Program-made: the position numbers and the translations under genes
The notes under the pieces: model-generated
Seen by the model: only the letters and a program-made list of their open reading frames with translations
Databases searched by the model: none
Told to the model about the DNA's origin: nothing
Shown here: positions 36,648-46,166 of the stretch, piece by piece
How positions within the stretch are numbered: the stretch's first letter is position 1
Layout of the letters: each line of letters opens with the position of its first letter
Origin: Bacteroidales bacterium
GTDB lineage: Bacteria > Bacteroidota > Bacteroidia > Bacteroidales > P3
Assembly: GCA_031263015.1 (NCBI GenBank)
Contig: JAISGN010000023.1
Coordinates: 1-50,218, forward strand
Direction of reading: 5' to 3'
DNA length: 50,218 nt

Positions 36648-37937
36648 TCATTGAATTGAGGAATAGGGCAGAGCATCTATCCAAGATGTGAAAGCAATCA
36701 TGGCTTTTAAGACAATATTGGTTGCAAAACTTGCTATGTCGCCGATAAAAGGAACATCGGCTACAACCAAAAGAACTAAAATCATCATCAATGCCGCTCC
36801 TACAAAGGGTACAACTACAATATTCGCAAATAAAAAGTAGGTTGGTATTCGTTTAAAATGATATGCGGCAACCGGAAGAGTGAATAATTGTGCCGAAATG
36901 CAGACTTCCGCTTCCAATCGCAAATTATAGAGCAGTTTTTTCAAAGAATTAGGATGTTTTTCCTTGATAAACAAACCCTCAAACAAAGGAAGAAAAACAA
37001 TAATGCCTGCCATAGAAAGATAAGACATCTGAAAACCGACATCAAACAGCACAAGCGGATTAAGAATTAAGAAAATAAGGGCGGTAAAAGCCAATACATT
37101 CAAACGGTCGTAGCGTTTGCCGCTCATATCTGCTAAAATAAAAAACGAAAACATTGTTGCCGCACGCAGAACCGAAGGAGTAAAGCCGACAATGAAAGCA
37201 ATAAAATATGCAACAGCAATCATTGCAAGACGGAAAACATAAAATCTTCTGAAATTACCCCAAACCATAAAACCGAATACTCTCCTGAAAATCACAAGAA
37301 TTATTCCTATGTGCAGCCCGCTTACACACAGAATATGCCCTAAGCCACTTGTGTTAAAATTATGGCGTATATCTTCGTCAATACCTCGTTTGTCGCTAAG
37401 CATCATACCGATGGCAAGAGCAGATTCCTGTTTGCCGAGACCGGAATGCTGCAAACGATTGCGAAGGCTTTGATTTATGGAACGGGCGGCAAAGATTATC
37501 GGATTGTACTTGTGTTCGGCTATTTTTTGATACTGCTTTATGAAAACATTATGGTATATCCGCCGCCGCTTCATAAACCTTTTGTAATCAAAATGCCCAT
37601 TGGGCATATTTTTAATTGCATACATCGGCGCATTGCTTTGAATAACATCTCCGTAATGAAGTTTTGTGCTGTCGGACTTTGATATGTATAATTTGATACC
37701 GCCGTTTGTTTTTCGCCAACGACTTCCGTCAAAAAAGGCTTCAACTTCCGCATCAAAGACAATAGTTTTCGCTCGCTTGGTATAATCACTTGTCAATCTG
37801 TAACGAAATACCGTTGCTTGGGAAAAGTGTTTTGAGTAATGATTTCTAACAAAAAATACGGGCACATAGTGTTCTGCGGCAGCAATCGCAAGACAAAATA
37901 CAATAACAACAATTAATAGTGGTCGTTTTTGCAGCAT
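36648..37937 (-). CDS. comEC: ComEC/Rec2-type DNA uptake channel, short form
   Basis: A 429-residue membrane protein. An N-terminal DUF4131-like region has two membrane segments and an OB-type part (GDVIQSNAPMYAI). The competence channel domain is clear: ALAIGMMLSDKRGID, GLGHILCVSGLHIGII, GFTPSVLRAATMF, LNPLVLFDVGFQMSYLSM and the last helices. It stops at LPYSSIQ, where most ComEC proteins of the phylum continue for 200 or more residues, often with a beta-lactamase-like domain. The next 200 bases hold no matching frame, only a short repeat array and a hairpin. It is either a naturally short form or truncated. It follows atpB by 25 bp. Confidence 0.85.
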   Translation of the reverse strand: MLQKRPLLIVVIVFCLAIAAAEHYVPVFFVRNHYSKHFSQATVFRYRLTSDYTKRAKTIVFDAEVEAFFDGSRWRKTNGGIKLYISKSDSTKLHYGDVIQSNAPMYAIKNMPNGHFDYKRFMKRRRIYHNVFIKQYQKIAEHKYNPIIFAARSINQSLRNRLQHSGLGKQESALAIGMMLSDKRGIDEDIRHNFNTSGLGHILCVSGLHIGIILVIFRRVFGFMVWGNFRRFYVFRLAMIAVAYFIAFIVGFTPSVLRAATMFSFFILADMSGKRYDRLNVLAFTALIFLILNPLVLFDVGFQMSYLSMAGIIVFLPLFEGLFIKEKHPNSLKKLLYNLRLEAEVCISAQLFTLPVAAYHFKRIPTYFLFANIVVVPFVGAALMMILVLLVVADVPFIGDIASFATNIVLKAMIAFTSWIDALPYSSIQ

Positions 37938-37962
37938 TATCCGACCGAATCTTGATTACGAT

Positions 37963-39030
37963 TTACTCAACGCTCAAATGCTCTTCTTCTTTTGCCATTC
38001 CGAAATAAATAGACGAAAGAAGAGTGAAAACATAAGCCTGAATGAATGCAACTAAAACCTCTATCGCCATCATAAAGACGCTGAACAATATCGGCAAGAT
38101 GCTTGTCCCGTAACCGATAGCAACGTTCTGTTCGCCCAGAAGAAAGATGATGCACATAAAACTAAGCAAAATCACGTGCCCTGCTGTGATATTGGCAAAC
38201 AAACGAATGGTTAATGAAAATGGTTTGGTGAAAAGACCGATTATTTCAGCAAGAGGCATTATGGGAATAGGAAATTTCAACCACCAAGGCACTCCCGGCA
38301 TATTGAAAACGTGCTTCCAAAAATGCTTATTAGTAGATGCTTGCGTTATAACAAAGGTAAATACTGCCAAAATGAGCGTTACGGCAATGTTTCCTGTGAT
38401 ATTTGCTCCTCCGGGAAAGAAAGGAAGCAATCCCGACAGATTACAGAAAAATATAAAGATGAATACCGTTATCAAAAACGGCAAATATTTCTCATATCTG
38501 CCTTTTCCGATTGATGGAATCGCAATATCGTCCCGTATAAAGGCAACTAAATATTCTACAATAGTCTGTACGCCTTTCGGTTCCAAGCCCTGACGTTTCT
38601 TTGCTATGTTTCGTGCCTTGAAAAAGATGAATAAAATCAGTGCTGATATGATTAAAATTCCTGCTACGGTTTTTGTGATTGAGAAATCAGGCACTGGCTG
38701 TCCCGTTGCGACACTTAAAATCTTGCCTTTCAGACTTTCTCCGTCCGCATCGTTGCCTAAACGCAAGCCTTTGTAGGTTGAATGCCCGTGATTAAACTTT
38801 GAAGACATAAAAACCTCCAATCGTCCGTCGTTAATGACGATTACCGGCAGCGGAATGGCTATTTCGTGGTCTGTATGTTGCTTATCTCGGTATGTAAGTA
38901 TGTGCCAACTATGCTCATCAGCAATATGTTCCATTATTAGTTCGCCGGGATTAAATTTTTCTTCTTTTTCCTGTGCCGAAACCCCTAATGCAAAAATTGT
39001 TAGTACGATTAAAATGAGTGTTTTTTTCAT
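37963..39030 (-). CDS. atpB: ATP synthase F0 subunit a
   Basis: A 355-residue proton-channel subunit. An N-terminal signal-like segment (LILIVLTIFALGVSAQ) and a periplasmic extension of about 110 residues are typical of Bacteroidota subunit a. The channel core has NLSGLLPFFPGG, the helix with the essential Arg in LTIRLFANITAGHV, and VAFIQAYVFTLLSSIYF near the C-terminus. Unusually, no atpE or other atp gene follows; comEC is next (25-bp gap). A -7 element TAAATTTG lies at 39050-39057 on the minus strand. Confidence 0.96.
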   Translation of the reverse strand: MKKTLILIVLTIFALGVSAQEKEEKFNPGELIMEHIADEHSWHILTYRDKQHTDHEIAIPLPVIVINDGRLEVFMSSKFNHGHSTYKGLRLGNDADGESLKGKILSVATGQPVPDFSITKTVAGILIISALILFIFFKARNIAKKRQGLEPKGVQTIVEYLVAFIRDDIAIPSIGKGRYEKYLPFLITVFIFIFFCNLSGLLPFFPGGANITGNIAVTLILAVFTFVITQASTNKHFWKHVFNMPGVPWWLKFPIPIMPLAEIIGLFTKPFSLTIRLFANITAGHVILLSFMCIIFLLGEQNVAIGYGTSILPILFSVFMMAIEVLVAFIQAYVFTLLSSIYFGMAKEEEHLSVE

Positions 39031-39105
39031 TTTAGTAAATTTTAGACTGCAAATTTAGCACTTTTCTTTCAAAAAACCACGTTAAGACCTGATATTATTT
39101 TTACA

Positions 39106-39210
39106 AAACCCTGTTTCATTTCAGCCAAACAGCGTTTTATTTAAATGAAACAGCCTTCTGTGAAAATGAAACAAGATAATGTTAGACCGAAACCTCATTC
39201 GGTTGTTGTT
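39106..39210. repeat. 21-bp phased palindromic array, 5 units
   Basis: Units at 39106, 39127, 39148, 39169 and 39190. Words are AAACCCTGTTT, AAACAGCGTTT, AAACAGCCTTC, AAACAAGATAA and AAACCTCATTC. The first linker, CATTTCAGCC, is identical to the one at 9257. It lies between the aspartate kinase gene and the atpB promoter, downstream of the kinase. The gap 39031-39300 holds nothing else I can name. Confidence 0.85.
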
Positions 39211-39300
39211 TAATCAGTTAAGATGAGGTCGGAATGAAGAAATAAGCCGATGAAAAGGGCTAATAAATCGGCGAGACTTGCGTTCGGAGTGCCGAAATGG

Positions 39301-40560
39301 CTATCTGACGAGAAATTGTGCCGTTGTGCGGCTGCGTTGCTCAATAAGAATTTGATAAGAGCCCGTTGCAGAGTCTATTTCGGCTTGTGTATAATGACGA
39401 ATGGTCATAAGGCGGAGATGTTCGTTGTAAAGAGTGCGGTATTTGTGCCTAAATATTTCAATTAAAGCAGGCAATACGTCCGTGTTATCAAAGCATACCG
39501 AAAAACTAACGGCGGAATTTTGCATCAGATTGACCTTTATGTTGTGTGAAGCAAGGATTTCAAAAATGTTTCCGATGTTTGCCTCCGTTATAAAGGAGAA
39601 ATCTTTGGGATATAATGAGAGAAGCGTTTGGTTATCCTTGAAAATATAAGACGCAACGGGCGGTTCAATGGCATCAGTGCGGCATATCACGCTGCCCTTT
39701 GCAGCAGGGTTAAGAAAGGAACGAACAAAGAGCGGAATATTGCGATTTTCCAATGGCTTTATTGTTTTGGGATGGATGATTGTTGCCCCGTAATATGCCA
39801 ATTCTACAGCCTCTTCATACGGCAAAGAGTTGATTTTAGTCGTATGAGACATACGTTTGGGGTCGGCATTGAGCAATCCCTCAACGTCTTTCCAAATAGT
39901 GCAGTCGGTAGCGTTGATGCAATGAGCCAGAATCGCCGCCGTATAATCAGAACCCTCACGTCCGAGAGTTGTTTTTTCACTTTTGTTTGTACTTGCTATG
40001 AATCCCTGAGTGAGAATGAGGCTTTCGTTCTCAAAAGTCGGCATTATAATATTGTATATAGCCGTTTTTGTTGCATCCCAATCAACATTTGCAGAGCGGA
40101 AACAATCATCGGTTTTGATAATATCGGCTGCCATGATGAATTTGTGGCGTATGCCTTCGGCATTAAGGTATAAGGATACGATGGTTGTTGAGATTATTTC
40201 GCCGAAACTTACTATGGAGTCATATAATTTGTCGTAAGAGCCGTAATGAATGCTGCTTATATTTTGTTCAAGTGAGGAAAAAATATCGTTAATGGCGGAT
40301 AATGCGGATTCAGAGTTGGGAAAAAGTTCGGTAATGATTGCATTGTGATAATCTTTGAGGCTTTGCAGGCTTGCCAAGTCTGCTTTCCCTGTTTCGTATC
40401 GGTATTTTGCTATTTTCTCTAAGGCATTTGTAGTTTTGCCCATAGCTGATATGACGATTATTCTTTTCTTTTCTTCGGATTTAATGATGTTTATTACGTT
40501 TCTGACAGCCTTTGCCGAATTTACAGAGGCACCTCCGAACTTTTCTACGTGAATTTGCAT
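39301..40560 (-). CDS. lysC: Aspartate kinase, monofunctional
   Basis: A 419-residue enzyme that phosphorylates aspartate, the first step to lysine, threonine and methionine. The N-terminal amino-acid kinase domain has the signature VEKFGGASV. TTLGREGSDYTAAILA and TIWKDVEGLLNADPK form the nucleotide and aspartate sites. Two ACT-type regulatory segments follow and are short: FSFITEANIGNIFEIL, then SVCFDNTDVLPALIE. The C-terminus (TTAQFLVR) is intact. It is transcribed alone from a divergent promoter shared with uppS (minus -7 TATTTTTG at 40584-40591). Confidence 0.9.
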   Translation of the reverse strand: MQIHVEKFGGASVNSAKAVRNVINIIKSEEKKRIIVISAMGKTTNALEKIAKYRYETGKADLASLQSLKDYHNAIITELFPNSESALSAINDIFSSLEQNISSIHYGSYDKLYDSIVSFGEIISTTIVSLYLNAEGIRHKFIMAADIIKTDDCFRSANVDWDATKTAIYNIIMPTFENESLILTQGFIASTNKSEKTTLGREGSDYTAAILAHCINATDCTIWKDVEGLLNADPKRMSHTTKINSLPYEEAVELAYYGATIIHPKTIKPLENRNIPLFVRSFLNPAAKGSVICRTDAIEPPVASYIFKDNQTLLSLYPKDFSFITEANIGNIFEILASHNIKVNLMQNSAVSFSVCFDNTDVLPALIEIFRHKYRTLYNEHLRLMTIRHYTQAEIDSATGSYQILIEQRSRTTAQFLVR

Positions 40561-40583
40561 ATTTTAGTCTTTGATTGTTAGGG

Positions 40584-40628
40584 CAAAAATAGGGAAATTT
40601 TATTTATAAAGATAATTTCGTACTTTTG
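40584..40628. promoter_or_regulatory. Divergent promoters of aspartate kinase and uppS-bamA
   Basis: Minus-strand TATTTTTG (40584-40591) faces the kinase. Plus-strand TACTTTTG (40621-40628), with a weak TTTT at the -33 position, faces uppS, 21 bp before its start. Confidence 0.6.
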
Positions 40629-40648
40629 CATCTTGCAATACTACAAAT

Positions 40649-41389
40649 ATGAGTGCGAAAGACAGGATTATAAACAATGAAATTCCTAAACATATAGCCA
40701 TAATAATGGATGGAAACGGGAGATGGGCTAAACAGAAAGGAAAGGAGCGTATTTTCGGACATCAAAACGGCGTTTCTGCCGTAAGGAATGTTACAGAGGC
40801 TGCGGCAGAAATAGGAGTTAAAGTGCTAACCCTTTATACTTTTTCAACTGAAAACTGGAATAGACCTAAGGATGAAATAGATGCTCTTATGTCTATGCTC
40901 GTTCATACTATTGCTCAGGAAGAGAAAACACTGATGGATAATGATATTGCTTTGCAAACTATTGGTGATACGGCGGCTTTGCCCGAGCAAACAAGGGCTG
41001 CACTTGCGGAAATCAAAAAAACAACACGGAATAACAAAAGAATGATACTTGTTCTTGCACTTAATTACAGTTCTCGTTGGGAAATAACGAAAGCAATCAA
41101 AGATATTGCTGCCGATGTTGAGCATGGCAAATTGCATTCTGCAGATATAACAGAGGGAAAGGTCAATCAATATTTGGAAACGAAAGATTACCCTGAGCCT
41201 GATTTGCTTATACGGACTTCGGGGGAATACAGATTGAGCAATTATCTGCTTTGGCAAATGGCTTATACCGAGTTGTATTTTACAGATGTGCTTTGGCCTG
41301 ATTTTAGCAAAGAAAACTTTTATGAAGCCATTGTTAATTTTCAACAAAGGGAACGCAGGTTTGGAAAAACCAGCGAACAATTAAAATAA
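40649..41389 (+). CDS. uppS: Isoprenyl transferase (undecaprenyl diphosphate synthase)
   Basis: A 246-residue cis-prenyltransferase that builds the C55 lipid carrier for peptidoglycan and surface polysaccharides. The active site HIAIIMDGNGRWAKQKG holds the catalytic Asp, and GHQNGVSAVRN, LYTFSTENWNRP and IRTSGEYRLSNYLLWQMAY are complete. The last motif ends with LYFTDVLWPDF. Length is normal. It leads the bamA operon (65-bp gap), a common Bacteroidota arrangement. Confidence 0.96.
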   Translation: MSAKDRIINNEIPKHIAIIMDGNGRWAKQKGKERIFGHQNGVSAVRNVTEAAAEIGVKVLTLYTFSTENWNRPKDEIDALMSMLVHTIAQEEKTLMDNDIALQTIGDTAALPEQTRAALAEIKKTTRNNKRMILVLALNYSSRWEITKAIKDIAADVEHGKLHSADITEGKVNQYLETKDYPEPDLLIRTSGEYRLSNYLLWQMAYTELYFTDVLWPDFSKENFYEAIVNFQQRERRFGKTSEQLK

Positions 41390-41454
41390 AACAGCAAAAT
41401 AATCGTTTTATTATCTTAAAAAAATAAATTAAAAAGAAGAAACAATCAATTAAA

Positions 41455-44055
41455 ATGAGATTACATAAAAGTCTTTTTATCTTTTTCACTTGCTGCTTGG
41501 GCATATTACCTCTTTTTTCTCAACAGACGTTAGACATAGACTACTATTCACCTAAGGAATATGAGGTTGGCGGCATTACAATTGTAGGAGCGGATCACTT
41601 AGACCACGTTGCCGTTATACAGGAAGCAGGAATATCGGTAGGAGATAAGATAACAATACCTGGAGATAAGACCGCTGCGGCAATAGATAAACTTTGGGAC
41701 CAAGGCATATTTGATGATGTAAAAATTGTAGTTGATAAACTTGTCGGCAGAACAATCTTTCTGAGATACGAATTAGTATGCAAGCCTCGCCTTACCACAT
41801 ATAAATTTAAGGGAATAGGACGTGCGGAAGAGACAAAGATAAGAGAGAAGATGAAAATCGGCATGGGAGATGTTGTAACTGACAATTTGAAATTAAATTG
41901 TTTGAATGTCATACATGATTTCTTTGTAGGGAGAGGTTTTTTAGATGTTTCCGCTACTATAGAAGAAGCGAAAGACACGACAACAACTCGTAATGATGTT
42001 AATTTAACATTCATTATTGATAAGGGTAGCAAGATTAGAATAAAGGATATTGTTATTGATGGTAATGAAGCTTCCGACTCTATAAATAGTAATGCCAATT
42101 TTTTCAAGCGAATATATAATCGTCTTTCGGGAAAGCGTCCTATGTGTGATGGAAATATTCGTTCTACAATGAAAGAGACTAAGGTTTATCATTGGTGGCG
42201 GTTTTGGAAAGGCTCTCGCTTTGTTGCAAGTGATTTTGAGAAGGACAAACAATTAATTATAGATAAATATAATAATAAAGGATATCGTGATGCTACCGTT
42301 ACGTTAGATACAATGTATAATGAGAGTGTTCCTAAGTATTGGATTGGCTTTTGGAATAAATTATGGTTTGTTAAGAATAAAACGAAACAAAGACTTGTGT
42401 TAAAATTATCTGTTTATGAAGGGCAGAAATACTTTTTTAGAAACATAACTTGGGTCGGCAATACTAAATATTCTTCTGATGAATTATCTAAACGTCTTAG
42501 AATTAAAAAGGGAGATGTTTATAACAAAGAATTATTAACTACAAATATGACTTATGACCCTACCGGTAAGGATATAACCTCACTTTATATGGATGATGGG
42601 TACCTTTGGTTCAATGTAAGACCTGTAGAGATTAATATTGTCGGCGATTCTATTGATATAGAGATGAGAATGTATGAGGGGAAGCAGGCAAGGATTCGTA
42701 GAGTCGGACTTGAAGGCAACACAGTAACTAATGACTATGTTGTTATGCGGGAATTGCGAACATTGCCCGGCGATATGTTTAGCCGAGATGCGGTTATGCG
42801 CTCCATAAGAGAAATTCAACAATTAAGTTATTTTGATAACGAAAAGATAACACCTGATATTAAAGATGACCAAGCAAATGGTGTTGTGGATATAGTTTAT
42901 CAGGTAAATGAAAAATCAAGTAGTGAATTTAATATATCAGGAGGCTGGGGGGAAGGAGTAGGATTTATGTTCACAGGAGGTATGTCTTTGACTAATTTCT
43001 CTGCTCGTAATTTATTTAAGAAAGATGCTTGGAAACCGTTCCCTGCCGGTGACGGGCAAAGATTAGGCTTCCAAGTGTCCATAAGCAGTAAGTATTATCG
43101 TTCTCTTCAATTTTCATTTACAGAGCCGTGGCTTGGTGGAAGAAAACCTACTTCCTTGACGGCAAGTATATTCTATTCTTATTTTAGTGATGCTTATTTT
43201 CAAAAAGAAACTTATCATTTAGGTGTGTATGGTGCTTCCGTATCGTTAGGGAAACGTTTGACACAACCCGATGACTACTTTACATTGGTGCAAGGAATAT
43301 CGTTCCTTCAATATGATAATTCAAATTATCCGTCTTTAACTACTGCTAACGGCAGGTCTAATAACCTAAATTATAATGTTACACTTGCAAGAAATTCAGT
43401 TGATCAACCTATTTACCCACGCACAGGTTCGGAATTTTCAGCAGGACTTCAATTGACATTTCCTTATTCTCTTGTTAATGGAAAAGACTATGATAAATTG
43501 TGGTCGGAAGGTAATCTGTCGGAGATTTATAATTGGATAGAATATTATAAGATTAGATTAAAAGCAAGTTGGTTCTTTAATTTGGCAGGTGATTTGGTTG
43601 TGAATGCACGGGCAAGGTTTGGTTTCTTGGGGCAATACAACAGCAAGGTTGGCTATTCTCCTTACGAACGTTTTTATGTCGGGGGAGACGGATTGCAAAA
43701 TTATGGTATAGATGGGCGAGAACTTATTGCCATGAGAGGTTATGCCTCTGGTGTGCTTTCTCCGGATGGTGGTGCTACGGTGTTTGATAAATTTACATTG
43801 GAGTTGCGTTACCCTATTACTTTGAATCCGATGGCATCAATTTATGTTTTAGGATTTTTTGAGGCTGGAAATTCTTGGGCGGACTTCAAAAGTTTTGCAC
43901 CTTTCCAAATGAATCGTTCGGCAGGATTTGGAATAAGATTGTTTATGCCAATGTTTGGATTGATAGGTCTTGATTGGGGATATGGATTCGATAAGATAGG
44001 CGGTGTTGTTAGCGGCTCTCATTTCTCTATATCATTAGGACAGACGATGGATTAA
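41455..44055 (+). CDS. bamA: Outer membrane protein assembly factor BamA
   Basis: An 866-residue Omp85 protein that inserts beta-barrels in the outer membrane. The signal peptide ends ILPLFSQ. Five POTRA-like segments follow (for example GGITIVGADHLDHVAV and RNITWVGNTKYSSDEL). The barrel begins near residue 485 (SSSEFNISGGWGEG) and contains FTEPWLGGRKPTSLTAS. The late VGGDGLQNYGIDGRELIAMRG replaces the common (V/I)RG(Y/F) lid motif as MRGYASG. It ends SISLGQTMD rather than with a terminal Phe. Skp-like genes follow (42 bp), as is usual in the phylum. Confidence 0.95.
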   Translation: MRLHKSLFIFFTCCLGILPLFSQQTLDIDYYSPKEYEVGGITIVGADHLDHVAVIQEAGISVGDKITIPGDKTAAAIDKLWDQGIFDDVKIVVDKLVGRTIFLRYELVCKPRLTTYKFKGIGRAEETKIREKMKIGMGDVVTDNLKLNCLNVIHDFFVGRGFLDVSATIEEAKDTTTTRNDVNLTFIIDKGSKIRIKDIVIDGNEASDSINSNANFFKRIYNRLSGKRPMCDGNIRSTMKETKVYHWWRFWKGSRFVASDFEKDKQLIIDKYNNKGYRDATVTLDTMYNESVPKYWIGFWNKLWFVKNKTKQRLVLKLSVYEGQKYFFRNITWVGNTKYSSDELSKRLRIKKGDVYNKELLTTNMTYDPTGKDITSLYMDDGYLWFNVRPVEINIVGDSIDIEMRMYEGKQARIRRVGLEGNTVTNDYVVMRELRTLPGDMFSRDAVMRSIREIQQLSYFDNEKITPDIKDDQANGVVDIVYQVNEKSSSEFNISGGWGEGVGFMFTGGMSLTNFSARNLFKKDAWKPFPAGDGQRLGFQVSISSKYYRSLQFSFTEPWLGGRKPTSLTASIFYSYFSDAYFQKETYHLGVYGASVSLGKRLTQPDDYFTLVQGISFLQYDNSNYPSLTTANGRSNNLNYNVTLARNSVDQPIYPRTGSEFSAGLQLTFPYSLVNGKDYDKLWSEGNLSEIYNWIEYYKIRLKASWFFNLAGDLVVNARARFGFLGQYNSKVGYSPYERFYVGGDGLQNYGIDGRELIAMRGYASGVLSPDGGATVFDKFTLELRYPITLNPMASIYVLGFFEAGNSWADFKSFAPFQMNRSAGFGIRLFMPMFGLIGLDWGYGFDKIGGVVSGSHFSISLGQTMD

Positions 44056-44097
44056 TAAGAAAGAAAAACGATTATAAACAAAAAAACATTTAAGAAG

Positions 44098-44622
44098 ATG
44101 AAAAAACATTCATTATTATTGATTGCAATATTGCTTACTTCAACATTCGGATTTGCACAGAAGTTTGCATGCGTTGATACGGAGTTTATTTTAAATAATA
44201 TGCCTGAATATAAACAGGCACAGAAGGAACTTGATGATCTTTCCGTGCAATGGCAGAGCGAAGTTGAAACTAAATTTCTATCAATAGACAAAATGTATAA
44301 AGCATTTCAAGCAGAATCGGTGCTTTTGCCCGATGATTTAAAATCTAAGAAAGAAAATGAAATCATTGCTGCTGAAAAAGAAGCAAAGAACCTTCAAAAA
44401 CAACGTTTTGGAAATGATGGTGATTTGGCGAAAAAGCGTTCCGAATTGCTAAAACCAATACAGGATAAAGTTTTTAACGCTATTGAAAAAATTGCAAAAG
44501 AGAAAAATTATGCTGTTGTTTTTGATAAATCAGACGGAAGTTCCATTCTCTATCTTGATAGCAAGACCGATATAAGCAATTTGGTGCTTGGCGAACTTGG
44601 ATACAAAGCCGGCAGCAAGTAA
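44098..44622 (+). CDS. OmpH/Skp family periplasmic chaperone (first copy)
   Basis: A 174-residue protein with a signal peptide (LLIAILLTSTFGFAQ) and the Skp pattern: CVDTEFILNNMPEYKQAQKEL, then a long charged coiled-coil with few hydrophobics, ending in a small beta part (NYAVVFDKSDGSSILYLDSK). Skp holds unfolded outer-membrane proteins for BamA, encoded 42 bp upstream. The operon carries a second copy at 45630. Confidence 0.92.
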   Translation: MKKHSLLLIAILLTSTFGFAQKFACVDTEFILNNMPEYKQAQKELDDLSVQWQSEVETKFLSIDKMYKAFQAESVLLPDDLKSKKENEIIAAEKEAKNLQKQRFGNDGDLAKKRSELLKPIQDKVFNAIEKIAKEKNYAVVFDKSDGSSILYLDSKTDISNLVLGELGYKAGSK

Positions 44623-44637
44623 TATTGTTTTGCATTT

Positions 44638-45573
44638 ATGGCTAACCGAATATTTTTATTATTAGCCTTAATCACTTTCTCTTTAACTGCTTTTTCTCAA
44701 ACAGAAAACTTTGAAGGGGGAGATGAATTATCACAATTTTTCAAAGACCTTAAAGAAGATTACAATCAATCGGCATCTCAGTTAAAGCAGTTTGCCGATT
44801 TGAATGTTTGTATGCCTTATCCGGATAATCCGACCAAGGAATGGATTGAGCGAAACACCAAAATAATTAAGGCAAAGAAGCGACAATGTTATTGGTTGGT
44901 TGTAAAATGGCTGTTGCAGCAAGGTATTAATTCCGTCATTGCTCCTATTGCTTATACTATTTGGTGGAGAGACAAGAATGAAATCACAGATAAAATTTAT
45001 AAAGCCGCACTTCCGTTAATTAATAGCAAAGATTCTTTATCGGTAAATGAGGTTTTCTTTTGGTTAAATGAGCAGATTGAGAAAGGACACTACAAAGCAG
45101 TATGCGAAAAGCCGCTTAAATCAATAGGCTTATTTGATTATTTTATATGGACATACTCTGATATTTTAGACCCGCTTGGTCGTGGCATACTGCCTCTTGA
45201 TTATAAGGGAGGTAAAAATACTTTTTGCAACCGATTTCTTTACTCTGCCGTTCGCAATCCCGGCAGTCTCCAAATGCATATCTATCAACGTTCGGATACA
45301 ATAGTCAATCAGGTTATCACAAAGGATACTCGCATTGATGAAGTAGCCAAATCTTATGGTATAGGCAATCAACAATTGGGTACATGGCTCTGTTGGTACG
45401 TGGATAATAAAGGAAAATTGTATTTTATTTATGAACGCTCAACACAAAAGAAAGTCTTTTATTGTGGATTTGTGCGTACATATTTGGATGATGAGAAAGG
45501 TGTGGCTACAGAGCAAAACAGAAAGCGATTTGAGGTCAGTTTAAGAAAAAATACTGCACAAAATAGCCAATAA
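44638..45573 (+). CDS. Unrecognised secreted protein between two Skp genes
   Basis: Encodes 311 residues with a signal peptide (FLLLALITFSLTAFSQ) and no lipobox or sorting domain. One moderately hydrophobic stretch (CYWLVVKWLLQQGINSVIAP) may cross or lie on a membrane. The C-terminal half is rich in Trp, Tyr and Cys (LGTWLCWYVDNKGKLYFIYE, FYCGFVRTYL). I do not recognise it. It lies 15 bp after the first Skp gene, so it is cotranscribed with bamA-skp. A promoter inside the following gap (45574-45604) drives the second Skp gene. A role in envelope assembly is possible from context only. Confidence 0.75.
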   Translation: MANRIFLLLALITFSLTAFSQTENFEGGDELSQFFKDLKEDYNQSASQLKQFADLNVCMPYPDNPTKEWIERNTKIIKAKKRQCYWLVVKWLLQQGINSVIAPIAYTIWWRDKNEITDKIYKAALPLINSKDSLSVNEVFFWLNEQIEKGHYKAVCEKPLKSIGLFDYFIWTYSDILDPLGRGILPLDYKGGKNTFCNRFLYSAVRNPGSLQMHIYQRSDTIVNQVITKDTRIDEVAKSYGIGNQQLGTWLCWYVDNKGKLYFIYERSTQKKVFYCGFVRTYLDDEKGVATEQNRKRFEVSLRKNTAQNSQ

Positions 45574-45604
45574 TTTGGTATCTCATAAAATTTTCATACC
45601 TTTG
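45574..45604 (+). promoter_or_regulatory. Consensus promoter of the second Skp gene
   Basis: TTTG (45574-45577) and TACCTTTG (45597-45604) are separated by exactly 19 bp, a perfect Bacteroidota promoter. Start codon is 26 bp downstream. It overlaps the stop region of the preceding gene. Confidence 0.88.
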
Positions 45605-45629
45605 CAAACACAAATTTTAACATAAAATA

Positions 45630-46145
45630 ATGATGAAAAGAACAATCCTTGTATTATTTTTTGCTGTTGCTTTGGCATTTACAGGAACTACGTATGCACA
45701 AAAGCCTCTTAAAATAGGATACTTTAATTCCAATGATTTGATAAAAAGAATGCCCGAAGCGGATTCAATACAAAAATTATTGAAGGATTATATGGCAGCA
45801 TTTGAATCTGATTACGCTTTGCTTACTACTGAATATCAGCAATTAGTATCTGATTATCAGGCGAAGGCAAGTCAGCTTACAGAGATGTTAAAGTCGAGTA
45901 AGCAAAGGGAAATTAAAAGTGCTGAAGCCAACCTTCAAGAATTTCAAAGGAATGCACAGGATTCAATCACCAATAAGCAAAATGAATTAATGAATGTGCT
46001 TATTGATAAGATAAAGAAGGCAGCGGGCGAAATAGCAAAAGAAGAAAAATATACATATATAATTGAGAGTAATTCTATCCTATGGTATGCAGAGGAGAGC
46101 GAAGACATTACTCCGAAATTAGTTAAGAAACTAAACTTGCAATAA
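45630..46145 (+). CDS. OmpH/Skp family periplasmic chaperone (second copy)
   Basis: A 171-residue protein that starts ATGATG, so either Met may initiate. A signal peptide (FFAVALAFTGTTYAQ) is followed by IGYFNSNDLIKRMPEADSIQ, a long coiled-coil (KASQLTEMLKSSKQREIKS) and a closing YTYIIESNSILWY. It is the second of the two Skp genes that follow bamA in many Bacteroidota. It has its own strong promoter, which would let it be expressed apart from bamA. tRNA-Leu follows 21 bp after its stop and may be read through from it. Confidence 0.92.
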   Translation: MMKRTILVLFFAVALAFTGTTYAQKPLKIGYFNSNDLIKRMPEADSIQKLLKDYMAAFESDYALLTTEYQQLVSDYQAKASQLTEMLKSSKQREIKSAEANLQEFQRNAQDSITNKQNELMNVLIDKIKKAAGEIAKEEKYTYIIESNSILWYAEESEDITPKLVKKLNLQ

Positions 46146-46166
46146 TATTTTATTTTAATGCATCTT

